From the NCBI RefSeq assembly GCF_003697915.1, contig NZ_RCVN01000003.1:1-64000 (forward strand): DNA of 64,000 bases, given 5' to 3'. The notes beneath the pieces were generated by a model that was not told where the DNA came from, did not search any database, and worked only from the letters and a program-made list of their open reading frames with translations. A program made the translations under genes and the position numbers. The DNA is from Staphylococcus pseudoxylosus. Lineage in GTDB: Bacteria; Bacillota; Bacilli; Staphylococcales; Staphylococcaceae. Shown here one piece after another: positions 46,685 through 56,389 of the stretch (positions are counted from its first letter, which is position 1; every line of letters begins with the position of its first letter).

Positions 46685-47149
46685 TTAAACAATCGGTAAC
46701 CAGATTTCTGTAATATAATCCTCAGCTCTAATTTCTCCTTCTTTATAAAACTCAAAAAATGGCGCATTTCGCAATTCATAATCTAATGTTGGTAAAATAT
46801 GTCTATTAATAGATTCCATTGCATTTTTTATAGAACCTGGCACTGGTCCTTCAGCATCAAATACAAGGTATCTCCCACTTGCTAGTTCTGTTTGTTGCCA
46901 TATTTCATCATCCTCATCACTCGTAACACCTATTAAATAATGCATTTCTCCGTTATCAAGTGGTTTACATACTCCTAATAGGCCTGGTAAATGTTCATTA
47001 CCTAATTTTAATAAATCGTGTTTTTTGCCACTTTCATCAAAATCCATCCAGAACATAAAAATATTTTCTTGTGCTTTTTGTCCAGTGGCATATTCTCTTT
47101 TTTCTCCTAATACAGACAACGTTGGTAGTGTTTCAATTCTATGTTTCAT
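46685..47149 (-). CDS. GyrI-like/effector-binding domain protein
   Basis: The 154-residue stand-alone AraC effector-binding (GyrI-like) domain begins KHRIETLPTLSVLGEKREYATG, with GVCKPLDNGEMHYLIGV in the middle and the C-terminal strand YITEIWLPIV. There is no DNA-binding part. Such domains bind bulky ligands or hydrolyse toxins in some cases; the ligand is unknown. Confidence 0.82.
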   Translation of the reverse strand: MKHRIETLPTLSVLGEKREYATGQKAQENIFMFWMDFDESGKKHDLLKLGNEHLPGLLGVCKPLDNGEMHYLIGVTSDEDDEIWQQTELASGRYLVFDAEGPVPGSIKNAMESINRHILPTLDYELRNAPFFEFYKEGEIRAEDYITEIWLPIV

Positions 47150-47336
47150 ATGTAATCTCCCACCCTCTTTTTTATGCTATTATAACCAAAACATCTTAAC
47201 AATATCTATTCTAAGCTATTGTCATATTAGGTTAAGCATCTTAATAGGCAACTTTTAAGAATAGCTATATAATAAATACAATGTAAAATTGCTTTATTTT
47301 TACATTGAAGTACAAATCATTAGGGAGAGCATCATC

Positions 47337-47948
47337 ATGAAATTAAATATATTACCTGTTAAACCAATTAGTCAATTATTTCCAATACCAATGATTATGG
47401 GCTGTGAAGGTGTATCCACAGCAATGATGTTACAATTCAATCAGCACAAAATACCCTCCACTCAAATAATGAAGCATTGGCCTAAACATAAAAACAACCC
47501 TTATAAAGGATACGTAGGACATCACTTATGGATTAAATGGGGACACCATCAAACTATTTTCCCTTCCGCGCTCGTCCCACATCTCAAACGATATGACCAA
47601 AAAATTGTAGATAGTACTGGTCAGTCGTTAACAGATTTATGTGCAGTTTTAGACAATGGTCAACCCGTTGTTATTTATCATACTGTACTCGGACAGCGAC
47701 CTTTGCGTCGTACTTATAAATTTGATAATCAACCTACTCAATTGGTCTCTAATATTCATGTCACTTTACTCATTGGCTATGATGATGATCATTACTATTA
47801 CATCGATCCACTTTGGTCTCATATAGGAAAATTAATTGTATTTCCAGCACTAATGCCGAATAAATATCAAATAATAAAAATTAATAAAGCAAAGTTAGCG
47901 CAAAGTTATGACGCACCTGGTCGTTTGAGTTTTCATATTCAACCATAA
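47337..47948 (+). CDS. C39-like cysteine peptidase family protein
   Basis: The 203-residue protein is a papain-fold Peptidase_C39_2-like domain. The putative nucleophile is Cys 23 in IMGCEGVSTAMMLQFN, the His in NIHVTLLIGYDDDHYYYIDPLW, followed by the Asp of YIDPLW. No signal peptide is seen, although the first 20 residues are moderately hydrophobic. ATG 47337 with AGGGAG. Target unknown. Confidence 0.78.
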   Translation: MKLNILPVKPISQLFPIPMIMGCEGVSTAMMLQFNQHKIPSTQIMKHWPKHKNNPYKGYVGHHLWIKWGHHQTIFPSALVPHLKRYDQKIVDSTGQSLTDLCAVLDNGQPVVIYHTVLGQRPLRRTYKFDNQPTQLVSNIHVTLLIGYDDDHYYYIDPLWSHIGKLIVFPALMPNKYQIIKINKAKLAQSYDAPGRLSFHIQP

Positions 47949-48028
47949 CTACTTTTGCGTTGGCTTAGCACAAATGAGTCACTTATCAAATAGTCATATT
48001 AGGCGCTGCTATAGATAATTACAATAAA

Positions 48029-48062
48029 ATAAGCGACCATGTCCATTTATGGTCGCTTATTT
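48029..48062. terminator. Bidirectional terminator
   Basis: A perfect stem pairs AAATAAGCGACCAT with ATGGTCGCTTATTT around an 8-base loop, between convergent genes. Confidence 0.85.
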
Positions 48063-48064
48063 CA

Positions 48065-48874
48065 CTATACGTTAATTGTATATAAAGCATGATTAATTTC
48101 TTGTTCTATATTATCAGAACGCCATTCTCTTTGATAACCAAGACACGAGCAAATATATGTTATCCCCTGTTCTTCAAAGGCTTTTCTAAAGTGAACATGT
48201 CCCGTAATGCTATATCGAATATCATATCGCTGATAAACCTCATCAAAATCAGAAGTCCCAATAAAAGCATTAAAATAATCAAATATTCTATGAGGCATTG
48301 GCACAGCAAACCTAGGGTGTGTCACAATATGCGTCATTAAAATAATACGTTTATGTTTCACTTGCTCCATATCTTTAATTGTTTGTTTTGCAGCAATAGC
48401 TGATAGCTTTCTATCCTCCATAGGCCAATCTATTTTGACTTTGTCTTGCCAAGTGGCACCATAGTATTTTCTACGAGCAATGCGCTCAAGTGAAAATTCT
48501 GGACTTGCATACGTATAGTCATACCAACCTGTATTACCAACAATCGCCCATGAGTCATTGAGGTGATAAGGTTTCCCTATCAAACACGCTTCCATATTCA
48601 TATAGTACTCTAAAATTTCAGCGGACGATGCATCCGTATCTGTAGCCCAAAAGTCATGATTTCCTGGAATAAATAGTATTTTTATATGTGACTGCGTCTC
48701 TACATCATTGATAAATCGATGCGTTAACTTATAATTATTAGAAATATCTCCTGCAATAAGTAAGCATTCTATCTTTCGCTTCTGTATGACTTTTACTAAT
48801 TCGTGGGTATAATCCTCTGGTGTTAATTTCTTGTGGCGATCAATATGCAAATCTGATATGACACCTATTTTCAT
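48065..48874 (-). CDS. Calcineurin-like metallophosphoesterase
   Basis: The 269-residue phosphoesterase has all five metal motifs: SDLHIDRHK, AGDISNN, PGNHDFW, THIVTH and GHVHFRK. The substrate is unknown. ATG 48874 is preferred; an in-frame GTG nine bases upstream is also possible. It faces the NhaP gene divergently across about 180 bp. Confidence 0.88.
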   Translation of the reverse strand: MKIGVISDLHIDRHKKLTPEDYTHELVKVIQKRKIECLLIAGDISNNYKLTHRFINDVETQSHIKILFIPGNHDFWATDTDASSAEILEYYMNMEACLIGKPYHLNDSWAIVGNTGWYDYTYASPEFSLERIARRKYYGATWQDKVKIDWPMEDRKLSAIAAKQTIKDMEQVKHKRIILMTHIVTHPRFAVPMPHRIFDYFNAFIGTSDFDEVYQRYDIRYSITGHVHFRKAFEEQGITYICSCLGYQREWRSDNIEQEINHALYTINV

Positions 48875-49053
48875 TACAATCACAATCCTTTATTATCTTA
48901 ACAGCTCTATTATGACACATTTCTATATTCACTTTTAAATCATGCGCCTATAAATTAATTAAGTATTGAAGTCTATTATATTTCCAAAAAAATAACTATC
49001 TATGCTTTTGTGATAATGGTAATATAAAACAATCAAAAAAATAAGGAGTAAGT

Positions 49054-51075
49054 ATGTTATTATTAGAAGCTTTTTTAATATTTATTATTGCAGTAATTAT
49101 AAGTTCAATTATACATAACAAGTTTCCACAGATACCTATGGCGTTCATTCAAATTGGGTTAGGCGTTTGTTTATATATCCTTCCCATCCCTTTACATTTT
49201 GAATTTGAACCAGAAGTATTTATGATGGCTGTGATTGCCCCATTACTATTTGTTGAGGGGACACATGTATCTCGGTCTAAACTGTTAGAATATCGCAAAC
49301 CTATTATTTTAATGGCAATGGCGTTAGTATTTACAACTGTGATAGGTGTAGGTTATTTCATTGGATGGATTTGGCCTGAGTTACCAATGCCTGCTGCCTT
49401 CGCAATAGCAGCCATTTTATGCCCAACAGATGCAGTCGCTGTACAAGCTATTACTAAAGGTAAAATTCTACCGAAGGGTGCATTAACTATTTTAGAAGGT
49501 GAGTCGTTATTAAATGATGCTGCTGGTATTATCTCTTTCAAAATTGCTGTTACAGCACTTGTTACAGGTGCATTTTCTGCATTCGATGCAATAGAACAAT
49601 TTATTATTTCAACGATTCTAGGCATATTGATAGGTGCAATTTTTGGCTTTATGATTGTACGACTACGTGTTTATCTTTCTATGCACAAAGGTCTTAAAGA
49701 TGGTAATACAATGATTTTCATTCAATTATTAACACCTTTCGTCGTCTATTTTATCTCCGAAATGTTGCATGCATCGGGTATCATTGCAGTTGTAGTGGCT
49801 GGTTTAATACATGGATTTGAACGTGAACGATTGATTCGTGCTCAAACCGAACTACAAATGAACTATAACCAGATATGGAGTACATTAAGTTATGTTCTTA
49901 ATGGCTTTGTCTTTGTCGTATTAGGTTATATTATACCTGAAGTTGTTTCCGCAATATTCAAAGACGAACCGCAAAACATTATATTCCTGATCATTACAAC
50001 ATTACTAATTGCGCTAGCTATTTATGTTTTCCGTTTTATATGGGTCTTTATATTATTCAAACAATTTTACTATCCAAATAACATTCAATCTTATCTCAAT
50101 GACCAATATGAAGTACCGCCAAAACGTGCACACTATGCGTTCATTATGACAATGTGTGGGATCCACGGAACAATTTCTCTATCTATGGCATTAACATTGC
50201 CTACATTATTAGCCCAACAACAAACCTTTACTTATAAAAATGATTTATTATTTATTGCCTCATTAATGGTAATTATTAGTTTAGTCATGGCTCAAATCGT
50301 GCTACCTATTATTACACCTTCGGAAGAGAAATCAACATCAACCACTATGAGCTATGCGGTTGCCAAAATTTATATAGTACAACATGTTATTAAACATTTT
50401 AAAACAAAGTCTAACACACACACATCAACAAATTATAGTACCGTTATTTCTGATTATTTTGATGAACTATTCTTCTTACTGCAGATGACACCTGAAGAAA
50501 ATAATGCTAAAGAAGTAAAACGACTAGAAACAATTGCTAGCGAAATAGAGACAGAAACGTTAGAACGTTTAGTAACTCAAAATAAAGTTGACCGTCAAAC
50601 GATTTTGAACTATCGCTCAGCTATAGAAACTTCAAAACAATTTAAGGAATCATCAGCTGTTCATAAATTTAAAGTTGTGATTAAAATGTTAATCTTAAGA
50701 TGGAGAGCAAAGAAACATGTAGAAAGTTCACAATTAAAGCAATTTAAATCGAATTTTCAAGAAGTGAAGAAAGTTATGCGTATCGTACATCATAATGTTG
50801 CACTGCGTTTAAAGGAAGAGCAAACTAACGAAAACGTATTAGAAGTAAATATTGTTTTAAACCAGTATTACAACAGACTTCACAGGATCAGAAGAAATCG
50901 TAAAACACAAAATGAAACACCAGACACAATCACTGAAGCGCATAAATTAGAAGGATTATACATCCAGAGAACATATCTTGATGAACTAATCCAAAATAAG
51001 CAAATAGATGCGCATGTTGCTGCACAAGTAAGAGAACATATTAATTACAATGAAATCATCTTAACTTCAAGATAA
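49054..51075 (+). CDS. Na+/H+ antiporter, CPA1/NhaP type, with long cytoplasmic tail
   Basis: The 673-residue protein has about 12 membrane segments (1-425) with the ion-site motif CPTDAVAVQAITKG and LEGESLLNDAAGIISF, then a cytoplasmic tail of about 245 residues rich in charged helices. It exchanges Na+ or K+ for H+ in pH and salt adaptation. The gene is single, with TAAGGAG before the ATG. Confidence 0.9.
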   Translation: MLLLEAFLIFIIAVIISSIIHNKFPQIPMAFIQIGLGVCLYILPIPLHFEFEPEVFMMAVIAPLLFVEGTHVSRSKLLEYRKPIILMAMALVFTTVIGVGYFIGWIWPELPMPAAFAIAAILCPTDAVAVQAITKGKILPKGALTILEGESLLNDAAGIISFKIAVTALVTGAFSAFDAIEQFIISTILGILIGAIFGFMIVRLRVYLSMHKGLKDGNTMIFIQLLTPFVVYFISEMLHASGIIAVVVAGLIHGFERERLIRAQTELQMNYNQIWSTLSYVLNGFVFVVLGYIIPEVVSAIFKDEPQNIIFLIITTLLIALAIYVFRFIWVFILFKQFYYPNNIQSYLNDQYEVPPKRAHYAFIMTMCGIHGTISLSMALTLPTLLAQQQTFTYKNDLLFIASLMVIISLVMAQIVLPIITPSEEKSTSTTMSYAVAKIYIVQHVIKHFKTKSNTHTSTNYSTVISDYFDELFFLLQMTPEENNAKEVKRLETIASEIETETLERLVTQNKVDRQTILNYRSAIETSKQFKESSAVHKFKVVIKMLILRWRAKKHVESSQLKQFKSNFQEVKKVMRIVHHNVALRLKEEQTNENVLEVNIVLNQYYNRLHRIRRNRKTQNETPDTITEAHKLEGLYIQRTYLDELIQNKQIDAHVAAQVREHINYNEIILTSR

Positions 51076-51081
51076 AACGAC

Positions 51082-51122
51082 TGTCACTACACCCTATTTC
51101 AAATGGAGGGTAGTGACTTTTT
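51082..51122 (+). terminator. Terminator of the antiporter gene
   Basis: GTCACTAC and CCT pair with AGG and GTAGTGAC around the loop, followed by TTTTTT. Confidence 0.8.
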
Positions 51123-51235
51123 TCATTATTGCAATATAAAGTATACAGCTAACTTTGTATTTTTATAGCCTTAAATTCACATTTCAATTGTGTTAAAGTT
51201 ATATTTAATAATACATTAATTGGAGGAAATATATC

Positions 51236-52045
51236 ATGTATAGGAAAAGGATCTTGGTACTATTAGTCCCCTTGTTTTTAACGGGTTGTGATTATTCTAA
51301 AGATGGAGCTAGAAGTGGCTTATTTTATTCAATTTTTGTCCAACCCATAGACATGTTGTTACATGGATTAGGACATTTATACAGAGATAATTATGGTTTA
51401 GCAATCATCACAATTGTGTTACTAATAAGACTTTTTCTACTTCCTTTTATGCTTGCACAAGTAAAAAACATGCATATGATGCGTGAAAAAACAAAAGTTG
51501 TCCAATCGCAGATTGATGAGTTAAGAAACAATATTAAAATTGCAAATTCACAAGAAGAAAAAAACGAAGCACAAAAATCGTTAATAGATTTTTATAAACA
51601 ATATGACATTAATCCTTTAAAAAATGTTCTAGGATGTTTGCCTATACTGATTCAATTGCCTATATTATTCGGCTTAATAATAACTTTAAAGTATCCTACA
51701 GGAGATGGTATTGATCGTTATCCAGACTTTTTGTGGTTTAACTTAACCGAACCAAATTTTTGGATTTCACTAATTGCAGCAGTAGTATATTTCTTCCAAC
51801 CATTCGTAAATGCACGTCATTACCCTAAAGATCAAAGAAAAACACACTATGTATTAATGGTTTTATCACCTATATTTATCACGTATATTTCCCTACATTC
51901 TGCTGCAGCACTTGGACTATATTGGACCGTTGGTGGATTATTTTTAATTATTCAAATGCATTTTGCGCATGCTTATTACGGTAAACTTGCACGCAACAAA
52001 GCAATACAGCTTCAAGATGTGTTAGATGAGCGTAAATTGACTTAA
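51236..52045 (+). CDS. YidC/Oxa1-family membrane insertase, lipoprotein form
   Basis: The 269-residue insertase has an N-terminal lipobox FLTGC (Cys 18), then a 60 kDa inner-membrane-protein domain with five membrane helices. The groove arginine is in IVLLIRLFLLPFML, followed by the cytoplasmic hairpin (MMREKTKVVQSQIDELRNNIK) and LGCLPILIQLPILFGL. It is a bit shorter than the main staphylococcal YidC (about 290). It stands alone between NhaP and a GNAT gene, so it may be a second copy; I cannot see the rest of the genome. Confidence 0.88.
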   Translation: MYRKRILVLLVPLFLTGCDYSKDGARSGLFYSIFVQPIDMLLHGLGHLYRDNYGLAIITIVLLIRLFLLPFMLAQVKNMHMMREKTKVVQSQIDELRNNIKIANSQEEKNEAQKSLIDFYKQYDINPLKNVLGCLPILIQLPILFGLIITLKYPTGDGIDRYPDFLWFNLTEPNFWISLIAAVVYFFQPFVNARHYPKDQRKTHYVLMVLSPIFITYISLHSAAALGLYWTVGGLFLIIQMHFAHAYYGKLARNKAIQLQDVLDERKLT

Positions 52046-52176
52046 ATGTATTTTAAAACTTTGTTATTTACCCACTTAATATTATTGCTTTTTATAATTT
52101 TTTAAATTGAAAAATTTCTTTTTTTAAAATAATGATGCTATAATAACATCAATTTAGTTTAGCGAGGGGGCATTCT

Positions 52177-52677
52177 ATGGATTTTACAATTAGAGCGTTG
52201 ACGGAGGAAGATCGTCATGGTAAAGCCAATGTCCATTACGAGAGTTGGTTAAAAACATATAACCATATTTCTGAAAACGACTACCTAGAAAACCTTGATA
52301 AAGAACAATTTATCAAAAAGTCCTCTATACACGATCTTCCTACCTTAGTTGCAACTGTTAAGGATGAGATTGTAGGGTTTATCACTTATGGTAAAACAAA
52401 ATCTATTTCAGAATCTGACAATTGGAGTGAGATATATGCGTTGTATCTTTTAGAAGCGTATCAACGTCATATGATTGGCTATGCTTTAACACAACGAGCA
52501 CTAGAACTGTCTTATCCAGATAACGTGACACTCTGGGTTGTAGAAGAAAATACTAACGCTATTAATTTCTACGAACAAGTTGGATTTAAAAAAACACCAT
52601 ATAAACAACCCACTTTCTTCGGTAAAACATATAATGAAATTCGCATGGATTACACACGTACTGAACACGATAATTAA
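52177..52677 (+). CDS. GNAT-family N-acetyltransferase
   Basis: The 166-residue acetyltransferase has the acetyl-CoA region EIYALYLLEAYQRHMIGYALTQRAL and the family ending VEENTNAINFYEQVGFKKT. Similar proteins include diamine- and peptide-alanine acetylating enzymes. The canonical Q-x-x-G-x-G/A is changed to QRHMIGYA, still workable. Ribosome site GCGAGGGGG. Confidence 0.85.
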   Translation: MDFTIRALTEEDRHGKANVHYESWLKTYNHISENDYLENLDKEQFIKKSSIHDLPTLVATVKDEIVGFITYGKTKSISESDNWSEIYALYLLEAYQRHMIGYALTQRALELSYPDNVTLWVVEENTNAINFYEQVGFKKTPYKQPTFFGKTYNEIRMDYTRTEHDN

Positions 52678-52689
52678 ATTTAACTCAAA

Positions 52690-52737
52690 TAAAAAGGGCT
52701 AGGAAATCTTGTTTTAAAGATCTCGTAGTCCCTTTGT
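52690..52737. terminator. Terminator between convergent genes
   Basis: AAAGGG and GGAAATCTT-like arms pair with AAGATCTC and CCCTTT around TGTTTTA, with mismatches in the centre. Confidence 0.6.
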
Positions 52738-52771
52738 TTATATTATTCAATAGAATTTGTTAACTTTTACT

Positions 52772-53413
52772 TTAGTGTGTTTCCCCAAGTGCGACTTTAA
52801 TATCTTCGTCAGACTCAATGATAGCTTCTAATGCAGCATTTAATCCCTTCCGAATCGTTTCCACAGACATTGAAGGTTTTTCGGGTTTATCTACAACTTG
52901 TTCAGGGATAAATGGCACATGAATAAAGCCGAATTTTATATTAGGAAATTGTGTTGCATGTAAGTAACCTAATTGATACAAAATATGATTACATACAAAA
53001 GTGCCAGCCGTGTTAGATAAACGTGCAGGTACACCACTCGCTTTAATAGCTTCAGTCATACGTTTTACGGGTAAGTTTGAAAAATACGCCTGTGCCCCAT
53101 CTGGATGAATAGATTCGTCAATCGGTTGTTGACCTTCATTATCCGCTATTCGTGCATCATCAATGTTAATACCAACACGCTCTGGCGTTAATTCAAACCT
53201 TCCTCCTGCTTGTCCAATTGCTAGCACAATATCATAATCATATTGTTTCATACGTGCTTCGATTACATGTTTACTTTTATGAAAGACAGTTGGTATTTCT
53301 AACTTATCTATCGTATGTCCTTCAATATTATCTGGTAATAGTTTCACCGCTTCTAATGCAGGATTAATTTCTTCTCCACCAAATGGATCAAATCCAGTTA
53401 TTAAGATTCTCAT
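52772..53413 (-). CDS. pcp: Pyrrolidone-carboxylate peptidase
   Basis: The 213-residue cysteine peptidase removes N-terminal pyroglutamate. The family blocks are [17 protein letters not shown], the Glu in LTPERVGIN, the catalytic Cys in [15 protein letters not shown] and the His in [11 protein letters not shown]. It is the third gene after two membrane proteins of the DUF969/DUF979 type, the usual order in Firmicutes. Confidence 0.94.
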   Translation of the reverse strand: MRILITGFDPFGGEEINPALEAVKLLPDNIEGHTIDKLEIPTVFHKSKHVIEARMKQYDYDIVLAIGQAGGRFELTPERVGINIDDARIADNEGQQPIDESIHPDGAQAYFSNLPVKRMTEAIKASGVPARLSNTAGTFVCNHILYQLGYLHATQFPNIKFGFIHVPFIPEQVVDKPEKPSMSVETIRKGLNAALEAIIESDEDIKVALGETH

Positions 53414-53443
53414 TTTAAAACGCCCCTTTTTTATTGAAATCAG

Positions 53444-54370
53444 TTAAAACGCCCATACATACATTAAGCCAATATGTATTACTATAAGTATAAGTGCAAT
53501 CGGCGCTTGTGCTTTGATAACCCCAAATTCTTGTTTCATTTCTAACAATGCTACCGGCAATGTATTGAAATTAGCTGCCATTGGCGTTAGTAAAGTGCCA
53601 CAGAATCCACCAGTCATAGCTAGTGCACCTGCGATAACAGGATCTCCACCTTGTGCGATGACAAATGGAATACCGATGCTTGCAGTAATCACTGTAAAGG
53701 CGGCAAAAGCATTTCCCATTAACATAGTAAAAAATACCATACCTAATATATATGCAGTTGCACCTACCAAATGATTTCCTTCAGGTAATACCGATGAAAT
53801 ACCTTTCGATATAACATCTCCAACTCCACTTACTGTAAATAATACCCCTAAAGCAGCTAAAAATTGAGGTAATATACCCACGGTACCAATTTGTTGTGTT
53901 AGTCGATCACTATCATAAAATACATATTTTATTTTAGGTTTAATTACTATATAGGCAGCTATTAACCCTAATATAGAAGAAACACCTAAACCTATTGCAC
54001 CACCTAAAGGGGTCCAATTTGAAACAGCAATCGCCGCAATTGCTAAGATGACAGCTGGAATAAATAGTTTGTTTCCATATTTTTGGGCGCCATGCAGCCC
54101 TTCTTCTTCAGTTACATCGACAATGTTATTAATTGTCACTTGTTTAAATAAAGTCAATACCCCCATCATTAAAATGAATAAACCATTAATTACATTTGGG
54201 ATATATGGACCAACAATAAATGTTCCAGCTAGCAAAATCCAAAATAACGCTGTACCGTATTTCTTTTTATGTGTAGAAGATTTCAAAATTCGAAACGCAG
54301 TGTATAGTAATTGTAAACCTATTAAAATATAAAAAACTTCTAAGATATTATTTAATACTTGTTCACTCAT
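53444..54370 (-). CDS. DUF979 membrane protein, putative permease subunit
   Basis: The protein of about 308 residues has about eight membrane helices and conserved GGDPVIAGALAMTGGFCGTLLTPMAANFN. It is always next to DUF969, and here with pcp, which suggests the pair carries a substrate connected with pyroglutamate or its peptides. ATG 54370 overlaps the end of the DUF969 gene by eight bases. Confidence 0.85.
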   Translation of the reverse strand: MSEQVLNNILEVFYILIGLQLLYTAFRILKSSTHKKKYGTALFWILLAGTFIVGPYIPNVINGLFILMMGVLTLFKQVTINNIVDVTEEEGLHGAQKYGNKLFIPAVILAIAAIAVSNWTPLGGAIGLGVSSILGLIAAYIVIKPKIKYVFYDSDRLTQQIGTVGILPQFLAALGVLFTVSGVGDVISKGISSVLPEGNHLVGATAYILGMVFFTMLMGNAFAAFTVITASIGIPFVIAQGGDPVIAGALAMTGGFCGTLLTPMAANFNTLPVALLEMKQEFGVIKAQAPIALILIVIHIGLMYVWAF

Positions 54371-55067
54371 CACGTTTCACCTGCTTTGAGTCATATTTTT
54401 TATCTAAATATTTATCAAATCTTATATTATTAAGCCAGACAAGTACTAATACAATGAGTGCTATGGGTACTGATGCCAGCACTAATTCAATTGCGTCTAC
54501 CTTAATGCCTAATGATTGAAATGTTCCTACCATTAATAAAACGCCTGCAGCACCAACGAATAAATTTTGCCCAAAGAAGTTTCCATAATTTTCCATTGCA
54601 GAAGTTTGTGCCTTTATCTTTTCAATGTCTGCTTCATCAACTTCGTCGTCTTTTAAATTATATCTAGTTTTTAATGCACCTTGAACCATTGGATTAATCA
54701 GTGGACGCACAAATTGAGGATGACCACCGATACGTATTGAAGCCACGCCAGCTATTTCTCTAATTAATAAATATATAGTCATTAGACGTCCACTTGTAAC
54801 TCGTTTCACCTTTCCTATCATGTTAGAAGCTTGTTTTTTTAAACCAAATCGTTCGATTAAACCGACCATTGGTAACGTTAATATAAATAATGTAACTAAA
54901 CGATTATCAACAAACGCTTTACCTAGTGTTTCTAAAATGGAATAAAAATCTAATCCAGAAACGATACCAGTAACCACAGCAGCAATTAAAATCACTGCAA
55001 TCGTATCAATCTTAAACAGGAACCCTAATATAATAATTAGAATACCAATTAACTTTAACCACTCCAT
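54363..55067 (-). CDS. DUF969 membrane protein, putative permease subunit
   Basis: The 234-residue protein has about six membrane helices with FILTLPMVGLIERFGLKKQA, IRIGGHPQFVRPLINPM and a cytoplasmic loop rich in Asp/Glu. It is the first gene of DUF969-DUF979-pcp. Family pairing is known; the transport substrate is not. Confidence 0.85.
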   Translation of the reverse strand: MEWLKLIGILIIILGFLFKIDTIAVILIAAVVTGIVSGLDFYSILETLGKAFVDNRLVTLFILTLPMVGLIERFGLKKQASNMIGKVKRVTSGRLMTIYLLIREIAGVASIRIGGHPQFVRPLINPMVQGALKTRYNLKDDEVDEADIEKIKAQTSAMENYGNFFGQNLFVGAAGVLLMVGTFQSLGIKVDAIELVLASVPIALIVLVLVWLNNIRFDKYLDKKYDSKQVKRDE

Positions 55068-55804
55068 AAAACCCCTCCTTATGCCTACATTATAATTTTA
55101 AATTTTCTAAATACAATAAAAATCATCAAAAATTCAATAGTTTATAACCTTTTGTCATAATTATTAGTAACTTAAATATTACTATTAGAAAAATAGACAA
55201 AAACACTTACACTTAACCAGTCCAAACTAGTACCAATGATTACTATATCGTTCATAGCAATCCAACATGCACACGCTACCTTAAACATTTTATAATGTTT
55301 TTAAGGTATGGTAATTTGTATATAGAAAAAGGCAATACACATATGTGTATCGCCCGATATTCCCGTTACAAAAACGGTAACTTATATAAATCAATGGCTA
55401 ATAACCCTCTATCCAATTTACTCACTTTTTTATTCTAACTTCACCCCATTTTCAACTTATGTAGCAGAGAAAATAAAGTTTAATACGTTATCTAATTTTG
55501 GTAGCTTTTATTATTATCAAATGGTTAAAATTGCAGTTATTTCTATATTAAAAAAGCTATATCCTTTAATATCAAGGGATATAGCTCTTTTAATATAATC
55601 AGAATATTGAGTTGGTGGCACCTATACAGGGGCTTCATCTCAGGTAAAACCGTTAGCTCTTTTAACTCTAGTCAGCTTTGTAGATGCCGGACGACGAAAT
55701 CTCTTTAAAATAAATTAGATTTCTGTACCACTTTTTTTAAGACTAGGCATGTATGTCCCAAACTCAGTCGTATCATTTAAAATAACTTTCGTCATTGTAT
55801 AAAA
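55068..55804. other. 737-bp gene-free region with several hairpins
   Basis: Hairpins are at 55279-55309 (ACCTTAA / TTAAGGT), 55331-55354 (GGC.ATACACAT / ATGTGTAT.GCC), 55363-55377 (CCGTT / AACGG) and 55555-55586. The right third, 55600-55735, is richer in G and C than the left part and can form a pseudoknot. No protein frame is supported in it. Confidence 0.6.
55550..55735. ncRNA. Candidate structured small RNA, strand undecided
   Basis: The block 55610-55695 has higher G+C than its surroundings. On the plus strand GAGTT (55610-55614) can pair with AACTC (55664-55668) and CATCT (55636-55640) with AGATG (55682-55686), a crossed pattern. GAAATCT/AGATTTC (55696-55723) with TTTTTTT at 55732-55738 would end a plus transcript, and TATAAT is at 55594-55599. 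On the minus strand AGCTATATCC/GGATATAGCT with TTTTTT (55550-55586) is a better terminator, so it could also be the 3' part of a minus RNA. Not matched to a named RNA. Confidence 0.35.
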
Positions 55805-56245
55805 TTACAACCATTTTAATTCTGAATCGGCTACATTACGTGATGGTAATAATGTTTCTACCACCAGGATCATTGTACAGATTAACGAAATGATATTTAA
55901 TGATATAGCAACACTATTAATTTGAATAATATCAAAGGTAATATTAATAAATATAGATAATACAATTAATATGATTGCTGTTGCACGTTTTCTACCGGCA
56001 TCATAAAATCTGCGCAATGTAATTGCAAACATTGGTAAGATTATCGCTAGCGCAAATATACCCACAAAAACTGATAGTACTGCCGCTACAATAAAGGTAC
56101 CTGTAATAAAGCAAACGACACCAATGAGCGCAATAATGAATATAATAATGATATGAATTAATACCGGTGTCCAAAATTCTAGTCTGTTTGATTTGCCATT
56201 AAAATCTATATATCTTCTCCAAAAATCTTTATACGCCTCTAGCAT
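55805..56245 (-). CDS. DUF805 membrane protein
   Basis: The protein of 146 residues begins MLEAYKDFWRRYIDFNGKSNRLEFW, the DUF805 start, and has four membrane helices with ITLRRFYDAGRKR. ATG 56245 is the start, with GGAGTGG upstream; 15 in-frame codons before it are not supported. Function unknown; neighbours give no hint. Confidence 0.82.
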   Translation of the reverse strand: MLEAYKDFWRRYIDFNGKSNRLEFWTPVLIHIIIIFIIALIGVVCFITGTFIVAAVLSVFVGIFALAIILPMFAITLRRFYDAGRKRATAIILIVLSIFINITFDIIQINSVAISLNIISLICTMILVVETLLPSRNVADSELKWL

Positions 56246-56389
56246 GTGCTTACCACTCCATTTTCTTCTTGTGGAACTTTTAAAGTACATATCTTCACTA
56301 ATATATCGTAATACCCTATTTTTTCAAAACTTATACTAAAAATATTAGTAAATTTAAAAACATTATATCAAATCATTACTTATATTGTT

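Noticed and set aside
55611..55635. GGTGGCACC resembling the conserved T-box sequence of amino-acid riboswitches
   Set aside because: The rest of the T-box motif (ACCGCG) and a specifier stem are missing, and no plus-strand gene follows within a sensible distance.
55632..55660. CTGAGATGAAGCC on the minus strand, like part of a thiamine riboswitch
   Set aside because: Only the CTGAGA element matches; the second conserved TPP block is absent and there is no thiamine gene downstream.
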